From: Vreelandella massiliensis | GTDB taxonomy: Bacteria; Pseudomonadota; Gammaproteobacteria; Pseudomonadales; Halomonadaceae | NCBI RefSeq assembly: GCF_900155385.1 | Contig: NZ_LT699745.1 | Location: 882,946-946,945, forward strand | Direction of reading: 5' to 3' | Length of the DNA stretch: 64,000 bases | Shown here: one piece after another, positions 6,585 to 15,533 of the stretch | Numbering within the stretch: the first letter of the stretch is position 1 | Layout of the letters: every line of letters begins with the position of its first letter | Position numbers and translations under genes: made by a program | Notes under the pieces: generated by a model | The model's input: the letters and a program-made list of their open reading frames with translations, nothing else | Told to the model about the DNA's origin: nothing | The model's database searches: none

Positions 6585-9350
6585 ATGGCTCGCGCTCCCA
6601 TTGTGCTGGTGGATGGCTCTTCGTATTTGTACCGTGCGTTTCACGCGCTGCCGCCGCTGACCACTTCCCAGGGGCAGCCCACTGGCGCGGTGAAGGGCGT
6701 GCTCAACATGCTCAAGCGCCTGATCAAGGACTACCCGGAAAGCCCCATGGCGGTGGTGTTCGATGCCCCGGGCAAGACCTTCCGCGACGACATTTACGAA
6801 GCGTATAAGGCCCAGCGGCCGCCGATGCCGGACGACTTGCGCCGCCAGGTGGAGCCGCTGCACGAGTGCGTGAAATCGCTAGGCCTGCCGCTTCTGTGCA
6901 TCGAAGGGGTCGAAGCCGACGACGTCATTGGCACGCTGGCGCGAAAGGCCACCGAGTCCGGGCGCGACGCGGTGATCTCCACCGGCGATAAGGACATGGC
7001 GCAGCTGGTCAACGCGCACATCACGCTGGTCAACACCATGAAGGAGGAAACCCTGGACGAGGCGGGGGTGGAAGAGAAGTTTGGCCTGCCGCCGTCGTTG
7101 ATTATCGATTATCTCGCCTTGATGGGCGATAAGGTCGACAACATTCCCGGCGTGCCGGGGGTGGGGGAGAAGACCGCCATCGGCCTGCTGCAAGGCATGG
7201 AGGGCGGGCTCGATACCATCTACGCCGATCTCGAACGGGTCAAAACGCTGGGTTTTCGCGGCGCCAAAACGCTGCCCAAAAAACTCGAGGAGCACCGCGA
7301 GCAGGCGTTTCTCTCATACCGGCTTGCCACCATCAAAACCGATTGCGATCTGCCGGTGGGGCTCGATGATCTGGATATCGCCCACCCCGACCGGGAACGC
7401 CTGCTTGAGCTCTACCGTGAGCTTGAGTTCAAGCAGTGGCTCGCTGAGCTTTTGGAGGGCAAAGACGAAGGCGTTGACGATATCGAAGGCGGCGCGACGC
7501 TGGATGACGAGGCGGACGGGCAAGGCACCGGCGCATCGCAAGGGCGCCAGGATCATGTCATTACCGCGCAAGACGATTTCGACGCCTGGCTTGCGCGGCT
7601 ACAACAGGCCGACGCTTTCTGCTTCGACTTGGAAACCACCAGCCTGAACTATATGGAGGCGGACATCGTCGGCATTGGGCTTGCGCTTGAAGCCGGCGAA
7701 GCGGCGTATATTCCAGTGGCCCACGACTACCTGGACGCCCCCGAGCAGCTTGCACGCGACGCGGTTTTAAAGGCGCTCAAGCCGCTGCTTGAAGACGGCG
7801 ATAAAACCAAAATCGGCCAGAACCTCAAGTACGATATGTCGGTGCTGGCCAAGGCGGGTATCGCGCTTGCCGGGCCCCTCGCCGACACCATGCTCGCCTC
7901 CTACGTGCTCAACTCCACCGCCACGCGTCACGACATGGATTCGCTCGCGCTTAAATACCTCGGCGAAAAAACCACGACGTTTGAGGAGATCGCCGGCAAG
8001 GGGGCGAAGCAACTCACCTTCAATCAGATCGCCCTGGAGCAAGCCGCGCCCTACGCCTGCGAAGACGTCGACATTACCCTGCGCCTGCACGCGACGCTGC
8101 GGCCCCAGGTGGAGAAAGAGGGCGCGCTTGCCGAGGTGCTGGATAGCCTTGAGCTGCCGCTGGTACCGGTGCTCTCGCGCATGGAGCGTAATGGGGTGGC
8201 GCTGGATGCCGAGCGTCTGCACACGCAAAGCCGTGAGCTGGAAAGCCGCATCCATGAGTTGGAGCGGAAAGCCTTCGATCTCGCCGGGCGCGAATTTAAC
8301 CTTGGCTCGCCCAAGCAGCTAGCGGAGATTCTGTTCAACGAGCAGAAGATTCCGGTGATCAAGAAAACCCCCAAAGGCGCGCCCTCCACCGCCGAAGCGG
8401 TGCTTGAGGAGCTGGCGCTGGACTATCCGCTGCCCAAGGTGATCATGGCGCATCGTGGGCTTGCCAAGCTGAAGTCGACCTACACCGATAAACTCCCGCG
8501 TTTGATCAACCCGCGCACGGGGCGGGTGCATACCAGCTACCATCAGGCGGTGACCGCGACCGGGCGGCTGTCGTCGTCGGACCCCAACCTGCAAAACATC
8601 CCCATTCGCACCGAGGAGGGGCGCAAGATTCGTCAGGCATTCACCGCGCGCCACGGGTACCGCATTGTCGCCGCCGACTACTCGCAGATCGAGCTGCGCA
8701 TCATGGCGCATCTCTCTGAGGATAAAGGGCTTTTGAGCGCCTTCGCGGAAGGCAAGGATATCCACGCGGCCACCGCCGCCGAGGTGTTCGGCACCACGCT
8801 TGAGAAGGTCTCCAATGAACAGCGTCGCAGCGCCAAGGCGATCAACTTCGGGCTGATCTACGGTATGAGCGCCTGGGGGCTGTCGCGCCAGCTGCATATC
8901 GAGCGCAACCAGGCGCAAACCTATATCGATCGCTACTTCGACCGCTACCCGGGTGTGGCGCGCTACATGGAGCGTATTCGCGCCCAAGCCGCAGAGGACG
9001 GCTTCGTCGAGACGGTGTTCGGGCGGCGCCTCTATTTGCCGGAGATTAACGCGCAAAACCGCAACCGTCGCCAAGGCGCCGAGCGCACCGCCATCAATGC
9101 GCCGATGCAGGGCACCGCCGCGGATATCATCAAGCGCGCCATGATCGACGTCGATGCCTGGCTTGCCGAAAGCGATTTTGATGCACTGATGGTGATGCAA
9201 GTTCACGACGAACTGGTGTTCGAGGTCGCCGAGGGCCACGTCGAGGCGTTTATCGAAGAAGTGAAAAAACGCATGCAGGCCGCCGCCGAGCTCAGGGTGG
9301 AACTTACCGTCGAAGCCGAAAGCGGCGCCAACTGGGACGAAGCGCACTGA
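6585..9350 (+). CDS. polA: DNA polymerase I
   Basis: A 921-residue repair and Okazaki-fragment-processing polymerase with all three domains. The 5'-3' exonuclease spans roughly 1-290 (STGDKDMAQLV, DKVDNIPGVPGVGEKTA). The proofreading 3'-5' exonuclease, at about 320-510, begins with FCFDLETTSLNYM, which keeps the catalytic Asp and Glu. The polymerase spans about 540-921 with motif A DYSQIELRIMAH, the O-helix RRSAKAINFGLIYG and motif C MQVHDELVFEV. The ATG at 6585 follows AAGGTGGA. The open frame extends back to 6081, but that part is a shadow of the opposite-strand thrB. It is transcribed divergently from thrB and ends at a strong terminator. Confidence 0.97.
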   Translation: MARAPIVLVDGSSYLYRAFHALPPLTTSQGQPTGAVKGVLNMLKRLIKDYPESPMAVVFDAPGKTFRDDIYEAYKAQRPPMPDDLRRQVEPLHECVKSLGLPLLCIEGVEADDVIGTLARKATESGRDAVISTGDKDMAQLVNAHITLVNTMKEETLDEAGVEEKFGLPPSLIIDYLALMGDKVDNIPGVPGVGEKTAIGLLQGMEGGLDTIYADLERVKTLGFRGAKTLPKKLEEHREQAFLSYRLATIKTDCDLPVGLDDLDIAHPDRERLLELYRELEFKQWLAELLEGKDEGVDDIEGGATLDDEADGQGTGASQGRQDHVITAQDDFDAWLARLQQADAFCFDLETTSLNYMEADIVGIGLALEAGEAAYIPVAHDYLDAPEQLARDAVLKALKPLLEDGDKTKIGQNLKYDMSVLAKAGIALAGPLADTMLASYVLNSTATRHDMDSLALKYLGEKTTTFEEIAGKGAKQLTFNQIALEQAAPYACEDVDITLRLHATLRPQVEKEGALAEVLDSLELPLVPVLSRMERNGVALDAERLHTQSRELESRIHELERKAFDLAGREFNLGSPKQLAEILFNEQKIPVIKKTPKGAPSTAEAVLEELALDYPLPKVIMAHRGLAKLKSTYTDKLPRLINPRTGRVHTSYHQAVTATGRLSSSDPNLQNIPIRTEEGRKIRQAFTARHGYRIVAADYSQIELRIMAHLSEDKGLLSAFAEGKDIHAATAAEVFGTTLEKVSNEQRRSAKAINFGLIYGMSAWGLSRQLHIERNQAQTYIDRYFDRYPGVARYMERIRAQAAEDGFVETVFGRRLYLPEINAQNRNRRQGAERTAINAPMQGTAADIIKRAMIDVDAWLAESDFDALMVMQVHDELVFEVAEGHVEAFIEEVKKRMQAAAELRVELTVEAESGANWDEAH

Positions 9351-9370
9351 TATTTTTTTCTCCCACACGA

Positions 9371-9403
9371 AAACGCCCGCTGCCATGGCAGCGGGCGTTT
9401 TTT
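9371..9403. terminator. Bidirectional intrinsic terminator between polA and the ferric-binding gene
   Basis: A 30-nt perfect inverted repeat (9371-9400) centred on CCATGG ends in six Ts on the plus strand and starts with four As, which are Ts on the minus strand. It can therefore terminate both polA and the convergent iron-binding-protein gene. Confidence 0.85.
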
Positions 9404-9438
9404 ATAGCGTTTGCGGTGCGCGCGAGGGCGCGCCGGGC

Positions 9439-10464
9439 TTAACGCCAGCCAACGCGATCGAAGATGCGGATCGCTTCAGGGTTGTTTTCACCCAGCTCGC
9501 TGATGTTCAGGTCGTCTTTCTCAAAGTTGCCCCAAGACTCCAGCACCGGGTCTTGCTTCACGCCATCCACCACCGGGAATTCGTTGTTGCCAGAGGCGAA
9601 GACTTCCTGGGCGGTGTCGGAGGCCAAGAACTCAAGGAAGCGTACGGCGTTCTCGCGGTTGGGTGCGCCTTCAACCACGCCAGCACCGCCAACGTTGACG
9701 TGCGTGCCGCGACCGTCTTGGTTGGGGAAGATAATGCCCACTTTGCGCGCGGCTTCACGGTCGGCGACATCGTCCGACTTCAGCAGGCGCACGTAGTAGT
9801 AGTGGTTGGCAACGGCCAGGTCACACTCGCCGCTGGCAACGCCGCGAATCTGATCGGTGTCACCGCCTTCCGGGTCGCGCGCCATGTTATCGACGACGCC
9901 CTGGGCCCACTCTTCTGCACCCTCTTCACCGTGATGGGCGATCATCGAGGCCAGCAGAGACTGGTTGTAAATGTTGTTGGACGAACGAATGCACACTTCG
10001 CCTTCGAACTGCGGGTCGGCCAAGTCTTCGTAGGAGCTGATCTGGCTCGGGTCGAAGTTCTCGCGGTCGTAGAAAATCACCCGCGCACGCTGGCTAAAGC
10101 CGAACCACTTGCCCTCTGGGTGGCGCATGGCTTCCGGCAGACGCTCGTTGAGGACATCCGACTCAACGCTCTGGAAAATGCCGTCTTGCTCGGCGCGCCA
10201 CAGGCGACCAGCGTCGACGGTCATCATCACGTCAGCGGGGCTGGCCACGCCTTCGCGCTGAATACGCTCGATCAGCTGATCGGAGTCGCCTTCGAGCACA
10301 TTAACCTCGATACCGGTCTCTTCGGTAAAGGCGGTGTAAAGGCGCTCGTCGGAGTCGTAGTGGCGCGCGGAGTACAAGTTGATCTCGTTGGCCAGTGCCG
10401 TGCTGGCAAAAGCGCTACCCACTAGAACGGCTGCAACGGGCGCTGCAAAACGTGCGGTTTTCAT
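9439..10464 (-). CDS. fbpA: Ferric iron ABC transporter, periplasmic Fe(III)-binding protein
   Basis: This is the periplasmic receptor of an FbpABC/FutABC-type Fe(III) importer. Starting at MKTARF (ATG 10464, GAGGAC upstream), it is 341 residues with a signal peptide cleaved near ALA-NE. Mature features typical of the class are NLYSARHYDSDE at the N-terminus and the tyrosine cluster ANHYYYVRLL, which supplies Fe(III)-binding tyrosines. An in-frame start 15 codons upstream overlaps a Fur-box-like sequence and is less likely. The ATPase gene lies divergently upstream and the permease gene 1.3 kb further on the minus strand, so the usual operon is split. Iron repression is likely. Confidence 0.9.
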   Translation of the reverse strand: MKTARFAAPVAAVLVGSAFASTALANEINLYSARHYDSDERLYTAFTEETGIEVNVLEGDSDQLIERIQREGVASPADVMMTVDAGRLWRAEQDGIFQSVESDVLNERLPEAMRHPEGKWFGFSQRARVIFYDRENFDPSQISSYEDLADPQFEGEVCIRSSNNIYNQSLLASMIAHHGEEGAEEWAQGVVDNMARDPEGGDTDQIRGVASGECDLAVANHYYYVRLLKSDDVADREAARKVGIIFPNQDGRGTHVNVGGAGVVEGAPNRENAVRFLEFLASDTAQEVFASGNNEFPVVDGVKQDPVLESWGNFEKDDLNISELGENNPEAIRIFDRVGWR

Positions 10465-10488
10465 CGTCGAACGTCCTCTTTCTTGATG

Positions 10489-10507
10489 GCTAATGATAAT
10501 ACGTTGC
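10489..10507. promoter_or_regulatory. Candidate Fur box between fbpA and fbpC
   Basis: By hand, this 19-mer matches the GATAATGATAATCATTATC consensus at 13 of 19 positions, with an unbroken 10-base match (TAATGATAAT). It lies 25 nt upstream of fbpA and 160 nt upstream of the divergent fbpC, so it could serve both. Confidence 0.5.
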
Positions 10508-10667
10508 ATTACTAAACGCTTTCATTTAAACGCTTAGCGCATGTCGCGTCAAGCCAATGAGAAAGAAAACCATCCAAAGTGAAGGCGATCGAGCAAGAAG
10601 GGTGCATTGGTGGTCAATAGAAAATAGAATGCAAATACCTTTCAATCCTCTCAACGGCGGAGTTGTC

Positions 10668-11807
10668 ATGACGGTCACGATGAACACAGCGGAAGTCGCA
10701 GCGCCAGCCAGTGCACTGACGCTGAGCGGCGTGCGCCATACCTTTGATGGCAATACCGTGGTGAAAGGCATCGACTTGGAGATTGAGCCCGGCGAAGTGG
10801 TGTGCTTGCTCGGGCCTTCCGGGTGCGGAAAAACCACCCTGCTACGCATTGCCGCCGGGCTTGAAGTCCTGCAAGAGGGCAGCGTGGCCCTCGAAGGCGA
10901 TGTGATCGCCGCTCCGGGGCAGCGCCATGTGCCGCCCGAAAAGCGCAACGTCGGGCTGGCCTTTCAAGATTCGGCGCTGTTTCCCCACCTCACCGTGCTG
11001 GAAAACGTCATGTTCGGGCTCAAAAAGATGCCCGCGCCCAAGCGGCGCAAGCGCGCCGAGGCGCTGTTGGCGCAGTTGGGCATGGCCAACTACACGCAAA
11101 CCTACCCGCACATGCTCTCCGGCGGGCAGCAGCAGCGCGTGGCGCTGGCCCGCGCCTTGGCTCCCGAGCCTCGGCTAATGCTGCTGGATGAGCCGTTTTC
11201 CAGCCTGGATGCGCGCTTGCGCGATCAAATCCGCGACGACACCCTCCATGTACTGAAAAAAGTCGGCGCGGCAACGCTGCTGGTCACCCACGACCCGGAG
11301 GAGGCGATGTTCATGGCCGATCGCATCGCCCTGATGCGCGACGGCAGGATCATTCAGGTAGGCACCCCGCGCGAGCTTTACTGCGCGCCTAACGACCCCT
11401 TTGTGGTGACGTTTTTTGGTGAGGTGAATGAACTTGATGGCACGGTGAAAAACGGCAAGGTCGCAACGCCAGTGGGAAGCGTCGAAGCCGGCTGGCTGCC
11501 CGAAGGGAGTCAGGCGAAAGTGATGATTCGCCCCGAGGCGCTGCGGGTTGCCGAACGCGACGGAGACCCCAAAAACCACGACCAAAGCCATGTGATCATG
11601 GCCAAACTGTTGGGTCGCACCAGCTTGCTCCACCTGTGCGCCCACGGGAGCCAGGGCGATGAAGCGCACCTGCACGCGCGGGTACCGGGGCTTTTCCTCC
11701 CCGATGAAGGGCAGCCCGTGGATATCCACCTGGACCTTTCCCAGGTGTTCGTGTTTGCCTCACCCGACGCTGCTGCCGGGACGAGCGCGACGCATCGCCA
11801 CGCTTAA
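10668..11807 (+). CDS. fbpC: Ferric iron ABC transporter, ATP-binding protein
   Basis: ATPase of the Fe(III) importer, 379 residues from ATG 10668 (GGCGGAG just upstream; the longer open frame to 10557 lacks a ribosome site). The nucleotide-binding domain shows Walker A GPSGCGKTT, signature LSGGQQQRVALARAL, Walker B LMLLDEPFSSLD and the H-loop LLVTHDPEEA. A C-terminal TOBE-like region follows from about residue 255 (FFGEVNELDGTV). It is divergent from fbpA and convergent with fbpB. Its last 48 nt overlap the end of fbpB on the other strand. The His-containing tail (SATHRHA) is encoded within this overlap. Confidence 0.9.
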   Translation: MTVTMNTAEVAAPASALTLSGVRHTFDGNTVVKGIDLEIEPGEVVCLLGPSGCGKTTLLRIAAGLEVLQEGSVALEGDVIAAPGQRHVPPEKRNVGLAFQDSALFPHLTVLENVMFGLKKMPAPKRRKRAEALLAQLGMANYTQTYPHMLSGGQQQRVALARALAPEPRLMLLDEPFSSLDARLRDQIRDDTLHVLKKVGAATLLVTHDPEEAMFMADRIALMRDGRIIQVGTPRELYCAPNDPFVVTFFGEVNELDGTVKNGKVATPVGSVEAGWLPEGSQAKVMIRPEALRVAERDGDPKNHDQSHVIMAKLLGRTSLLHLCAHGSQGDEAHLHARVPGLFLPDEGQPVDIHLDLSQVFVFASPDAAAGTSATHRHA

Positions 11808-13448
11808 CAGAATCACCGGAATAATCCCCACCACCACGATCGCGAGCGAGGCCGTCGAGGCCTCCGCTAGGCGTTCGTCGGCGGCCAGGTTGTGTGCGCG
11901 CACGGCCAGCGTATCGAAGTTGAACGGGCGCAAAATTATGGTGGCCGGCAACTCCTTCATGACGTCGACAAACACCAAAATCCCGGCCGCCAAGAGGCTG
12001 CTGCGCATCAGCGGTGTGTGAATGCGCCGCAGCGTGCCGCCCGCCGTTTGCCCCAGCGTGCGCGCGGCGGCGTCCATGCTCGGCGTGACTTTGCCCAGGC
12101 TCGCTTCCACGGCGTTAAACGACACCGCCAAAAAGCGCACCACGTAGGCGTAAAGTAAAATAAACGCCGACCCGCTAAAAATCAGCCCGACAATCTGGCC
12201 GTAATGGGCGTGTAGCCAGGTGTTAATGGCGTTATCCAGCCAGGCAAAGGGAATCAAAATACCGACCGCCACGACCGAGCCGGGAATGGCGTAACCCATG
12301 GCGGCAATCCGCGAACTGACCCGCGCGAAGGGGGTGTTGTGGATGCGCACGCCGTAGCTCAACAGCATCGCCATGCCCACCGCGAGAAGCGCGGCAAGGG
12401 TCGCAAGCGAAAGGCTATTGAAGGCGAAGCTGATAAAACGCGTGCCGAACAGCGAATCGCCCTCGACGATGGCCATCTGCAGCAAAATCGCGCTGGGGAG
12501 CAAAAAACCGATCAACACCGGCAGTAAACAGGCGATAAAGGCGCTCGCCGCGCGCCACCCGTGGAGCGGGTACTCCGGCAGTTGCTGGTAGCGGTTGGTG
12601 GAGTGAAAGTAACGCCGTTTGCCGCGCGAGACGCGCTCGATCAGCACCAGCGCCACCACAAAGGTCAAAAGGCAAGCCGCGAGCTGCGCGGCGGCCACCG
12701 GCTCGCCGAGGCCGAACCAAGTGCGATAAATCCCTGTTGTGAAGGTATCGACGCCGAAGTACTGCACCGCGCCGAATTCGTTGAGCGTCTCCATCAACAC
12801 CAGCGATACGCCGCCTACCAGCGCGGGGCGCGACAGCGGCACGGCGACCGTGGCAAACAGGTGCCAAGGCCCGCGCCCCAAGGTGCGGCCCACATCCAGC
12901 ACGCACACCGACTGCTCCAGAAAAGAGGCCCGGGCCAGCAGGTACACGTACGGATAGAGCACCAGCGTAATCAGTGCCGCGGCACCGCCAAGCGAGCGGA
13001 TCTCAGGGAAAAAATAGTCGCCGTACGCCCAGCCAAAGGTATCGCGCAGCAGGGTCTGCAAGGGGCCGGCGACCTGGAGAAAATCGGTGTAGGCGTAGGC
13101 GATCACATAGGTGGGCACCGCCAGCGGCAGCAAAAGCGCCCACTCGAACAGGCGCTTGCCCGGAAAGCGGCACATCACCACGAGCCACGCCGTCCCCGTA
13201 CCAATCAAGAGGGTGCCGGTACCGACAATCAGCACCAGCCAGAACGTATTGGTTAAATAGCGCGGGAGCACGGTGCTGGCGAGGTGCTGCCAGACGCCTC
13301 CGGTGGGCATGAAGATGTGGGCGAAAATGACAATAACGGGAAGCGCGACGGTGAGCGCAATCAAGAAAAGCGTCACTGACCACCCGTTGACGCGGCTGAA
13401 GAAGCGTTCGGTGAGGGCAGAAAGCCCGCGACTGTCTGAATGGGACAA
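11760..13448 (-). CDS. fbpB: Ferric iron ABC transporter, fused permease
   Basis: A 562-residue inner-membrane permease with two homologous halves, each carrying about six membrane segments and an EAA-type coupling loop (DVGRTLGRGPWHLF in the first half, DAAARTLGQTAGGTL in the second). This fusion is typical of FbpB/FutB. The start is a TTG at 13446-13448 with an ideal AAGGAGG six bases upstream; no better ATG exists nearby. It is separated from fbpA by the opposite-strand fbpC, with which it overlaps by 48 nt at the 3' ends. A Fur-box-like sequence lies 46 nt upstream, so it likely has its own iron-responsive promoter. Confidence 0.9.
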   Translation of the reverse strand: MSHSDSRGLSALTERFFSRVNGWSVTLFLIALTVALPVIVIFAHIFMPTGGVWQHLASTVLPRYLTNTFWLVLIVGTGTLLIGTGTAWLVVMCRFPGKRLFEWALLLPLAVPTYVIAYAYTDFLQVAGPLQTLLRDTFGWAYGDYFFPEIRSLGGAAALITLVLYPYVYLLARASFLEQSVCVLDVGRTLGRGPWHLFATVAVPLSRPALVGGVSLVLMETLNEFGAVQYFGVDTFTTGIYRTWFGLGEPVAAAQLAACLLTFVVALVLIERVSRGKRRYFHSTNRYQQLPEYPLHGWRAASAFIACLLPVLIGFLLPSAILLQMAIVEGDSLFGTRFISFAFNSLSLATLAALLAVGMAMLLSYGVRIHNTPFARVSSRIAAMGYAIPGSVVAVGILIPFAWLDNAINTWLHAHYGQIVGLIFSGSAFILLYAYVVRFLAVSFNAVEASLGKVTPSMDAAARTLGQTAGGTLRRIHTPLMRSSLLAAGILVFVDVMKELPATIILRPFNFDTLAVRAHNLAADERLAEASTASLAIVVVGIIPVILLSVAMRRARPGSSVG

Positions 13449-13493
13449 GTGAACCCTCCTTGAGAAACGATCGGCGTGTGAGCGTCACGCAGC

Positions 13494-13512
13494 GATAATG
13501 CGATGAAATATC
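13494..13512. promoter_or_regulatory. Candidate Fur box upstream of fbpB
   Basis: GATAATG at the left and ATATC at the right give 13 of 19 matches to the Fur consensus by hand count. Its location 46 nt before the TTG start of the ferric permease supports iron control. Confidence 0.5.
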
Positions 13513-13563
13513 AGTCGCGAATAGTAGCACCTGAGCGCTCACCGTGTACAAAACCTGCGAGCC

Positions 13564-13600
13564 AAAAAACGCCGCCTGCGTTGGCGTAACGCAGGCGGCG
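13564..13600 (-). terminator. Intrinsic terminator after the TRAP operon
   Basis: On the minus strand, a perfect 13-bp stem with a 5-nt loop (GGCGT on the plus strand) is followed by six Ts. It lies just beyond the stop of dctM and closes the TRAP transporter operon. Confidence 0.88.
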
Positions 13601-13626
13601 CAGCGATGCTGAAACGCAGAAAGCGT

Positions 13627-14952
13627 CTAGCCTAGCAGTATCGCCGGCAGGCCGGTGATCAACGCCGGGAAAAACGCCATCAGGATACACGCGAATAGGA
13701 TGATCGCGACAAAGGGAATCACCGCTTTGTAGAGATCCACGATTTCAACCCCCGGCGGCGCCACCCCTTTGAGGTAGAAGAGCGCGTAGCCGAACGGCGG
13801 CGTGAGGAAGGACGTTTGCAGCACCACGGCCACCATCACCACGAACCACAGCACATCGACGCCCATGCTCTCCACGATGGGCAGCATGATGGGGAAGCTC
13901 AGCAGCACGATGCCCGTCCAGTCGAGGAACATGCCCAGAATAAACACCAAAAAGAGCATCAAGAGCAGGGCACCCACGGTGCCACCGGGCATCGAGAGGA
14001 CCAAGTCGCTGATCACGGTCATGCCGCCGCCCAGGGAGAACACCCCGGTAAAGGCGGTGGCGCCGACCAGCACCAGCATCACCATGGTGGTGGTTTTGCC
14101 CGCCTCGATCAGGGTGTGGTAGCAGGTGGAGAGCTTACGGTCGCCAAAGATCATGAACAGGAGAAAGGCGATGAACACGCCAATGGCCGAAGCCTCGGTC
14201 GCAGTGGCGATACCGGTGAACAGCGCGCCCAGTACCCCCAGGATCAGCGACATCGGCGGTACCACGTACTTCGCCAGCATGATCAGAAGTTCTTTGGTGC
14301 TGACTTCTGCGCGCTCTTCGGCTGGCACCTTGGGGCCGTAAGAGGGTTTGACAAAGCAGATGATCAGCACATACAGCGCGTACATCACCCCGAGCATCAA
14401 GCCGGGCACGAGCGCGCCAGCAAACAGCGCCCCTACCGACACCGGGGAGTAGCTCGCCATCAAAATCAGCATGATGCTAGGGGGGATCAAGATCCCCAGG
14501 CAGCCGCTGGCCATGATCACACCGGCGCTTAACTCTTTGTTGTAGCCGTACTTCAGCATTGGCACCAGGGCAATCATGCCCATGACAGCAATGGAGGCGC
14601 CGACGATACCCGTGGTGGCGGCCAGCAGCACCGAGACCACGACCACGGTCAGCGCTAATCCGCCGCGTAGGTTGGCGAGCAGCAGGCGCATGGCATCGAA
14701 CATCTTCTCGGTCACGCCCGAGTCGTTCAAAAAGCGCGCCATTAAAATAAACAGGGGAATCGCCACGAGGACGTAGTTATCCATGGCGTTGCCATAGACG
14801 TTATTGATGATGATGCCGAGGGTATTGATACCGGGGCCAAAATAGGCGCCAACCACGGCAACACCGCCGAGCACAAAGGCCAGCGGATGGCCCATGAACA
14901 GGCCGATCAGTAGGCCGCTAAACATCACGACGGTCAGTAATTCTGCACTCAT
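13627..14952 (-). CDS. dctM: TRAP transporter, large permease subunit
   Basis: A 441-residue DctM-family protein, the translocating subunit of a sodium-driven TRAP transporter, with about 12 membrane segments. Characteristic stretches are LFMGHPLAFVLGGVA near the N-terminus, IVGASIAVMGMIALVPM in the middle and the LDWTGIVLLSFPIMLPI segment. The start overlaps the stop of dctQ in ATGA, so the two membrane subunits are coupled. The best match of the whole set is to the group annotated as mannitol/chloroaromatic or alpha-keto-acid TRAP systems; the substrate is not determined by sequence alone. Confidence 0.92.
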   Translation of the reverse strand: MSAELLTVVMFSGLLIGLFMGHPLAFVLGGVAVVGAYFGPGINTLGIIINNVYGNAMDNYVLVAIPLFILMARFLNDSGVTEKMFDAMRLLLANLRGGLALTVVVVSVLLAATTGIVGASIAVMGMIALVPMLKYGYNKELSAGVIMASGCLGILIPPSIMLILMASYSPVSVGALFAGALVPGLMLGVMYALYVLIICFVKPSYGPKVPAEERAEVSTKELLIMLAKYVVPPMSLILGVLGALFTGIATATEASAIGVFIAFLLFMIFGDRKLSTCYHTLIEAGKTTTMVMLVLVGATAFTGVFSLGGGMTVISDLVLSMPGGTVGALLLMLFLVFILGMFLDWTGIVLLSFPIMLPIVESMGVDVLWFVVMVAVVLQTSFLTPPFGYALFYLKGVAPPGVEIVDLYKAVIPFVAIILFACILMAFFPALITGLPAILLG

Positions 14953-15452
14953 GCGTGGTTCTCCTCACGCAGCTCAATAATAGCGCGCAGTACGATGGCA
15001 ATGGCCTGGAGCAAGATCAACACAGCGGCGAGCACGATCACGCCTTTCACCGGATAAACCGGGATCGAGACCATGCCGTAGGTGGTTTCGCCACGGCTGA
15101 AGGAGCGCTCAAAAAACGCCCAGCCCTGGGTCAGCATCAGCCAGATAAACGGCACGAAAAATACCAGATAACCGATCAGCTCCAGGATTGCCTGTTTTTT
15201 ACGCGTTAACAGGCGCTTTAGCACATCGACTTCCACGTGGGCGTGGTGACGAAGGCCGTAGGCGGCCATGAGCATAAAGTGGGCGCCAAAGAGCATTTTG
15301 GTGACATCGAAGGCCCAGTCGCTAGGGCGACCAAGGAAAAAGCGCATCGCGATGTCATACAGCACAATCAGCGTGATGACCGCGATAAGAGGCGCCACAA
15401 TTCGCCCAAAGAGCTCATTGAACGAATCAATGGCTTTTGCGATCGCATGCAT
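14949..15452 (-). CDS. dctQ: TRAP transporter, small permease subunit
   Basis: A 167-residue DctQ-family protein with four predicted membrane segments. The conserved DVTKMLFGAHFMLMAAYGLRHH-type region (about 44-65) is typical of the TRAP group with TakP-like binding proteins. It forms the membrane complex with DctM, whose start overlaps its stop. GGGAGACC precedes the ATG. An intrinsic terminator separates it from the binding-protein gene upstream, so it probably depends on read-through. Confidence 0.88.
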   Translation of the reverse strand: MHAIAKAIDSFNELFGRIVAPLIAVITLIVLYDIAMRFFLGRPSDWAFDVTKMLFGAHFMLMAAYGLRHHAHVEVDVLKRLLTRKKQAILELIGYLVFFVPFIWLMLTQGWAFFERSFSRGETTYGMVSIPVYPVKGVIVLAAVLILLQAIAIVLRAIIELREENHA

Positions 15453-15488
15453 GGGAGGTCTCCCGGTTCTTAATGAAGGCTCTTGACG

Positions 15489-15521
15489 AAAAAACCGCCC
15501 CGGCGCAAGCGCCGAGGCGGT
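15489..15521 (-). terminator. Intercistronic terminator between dctP and dctQ
   Basis: On the minus strand, a GC-rich stem of about 11 bp with one G-T wobble is followed by six Ts. It sits immediately after the dctP stop and before dctQ. Partial termination here would leave the binding protein in excess over the membrane subunits. Confidence 0.75.
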
Positions 15522-15533
15522 ATCGGGGGTGGA

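Noticed and set aside
6459-6863. Upstream extension of the thrB N-terminal frame
   Set aside because: It runs antisense through polA and lacks family sequence; ATG 6458 gives the normal N-terminus.
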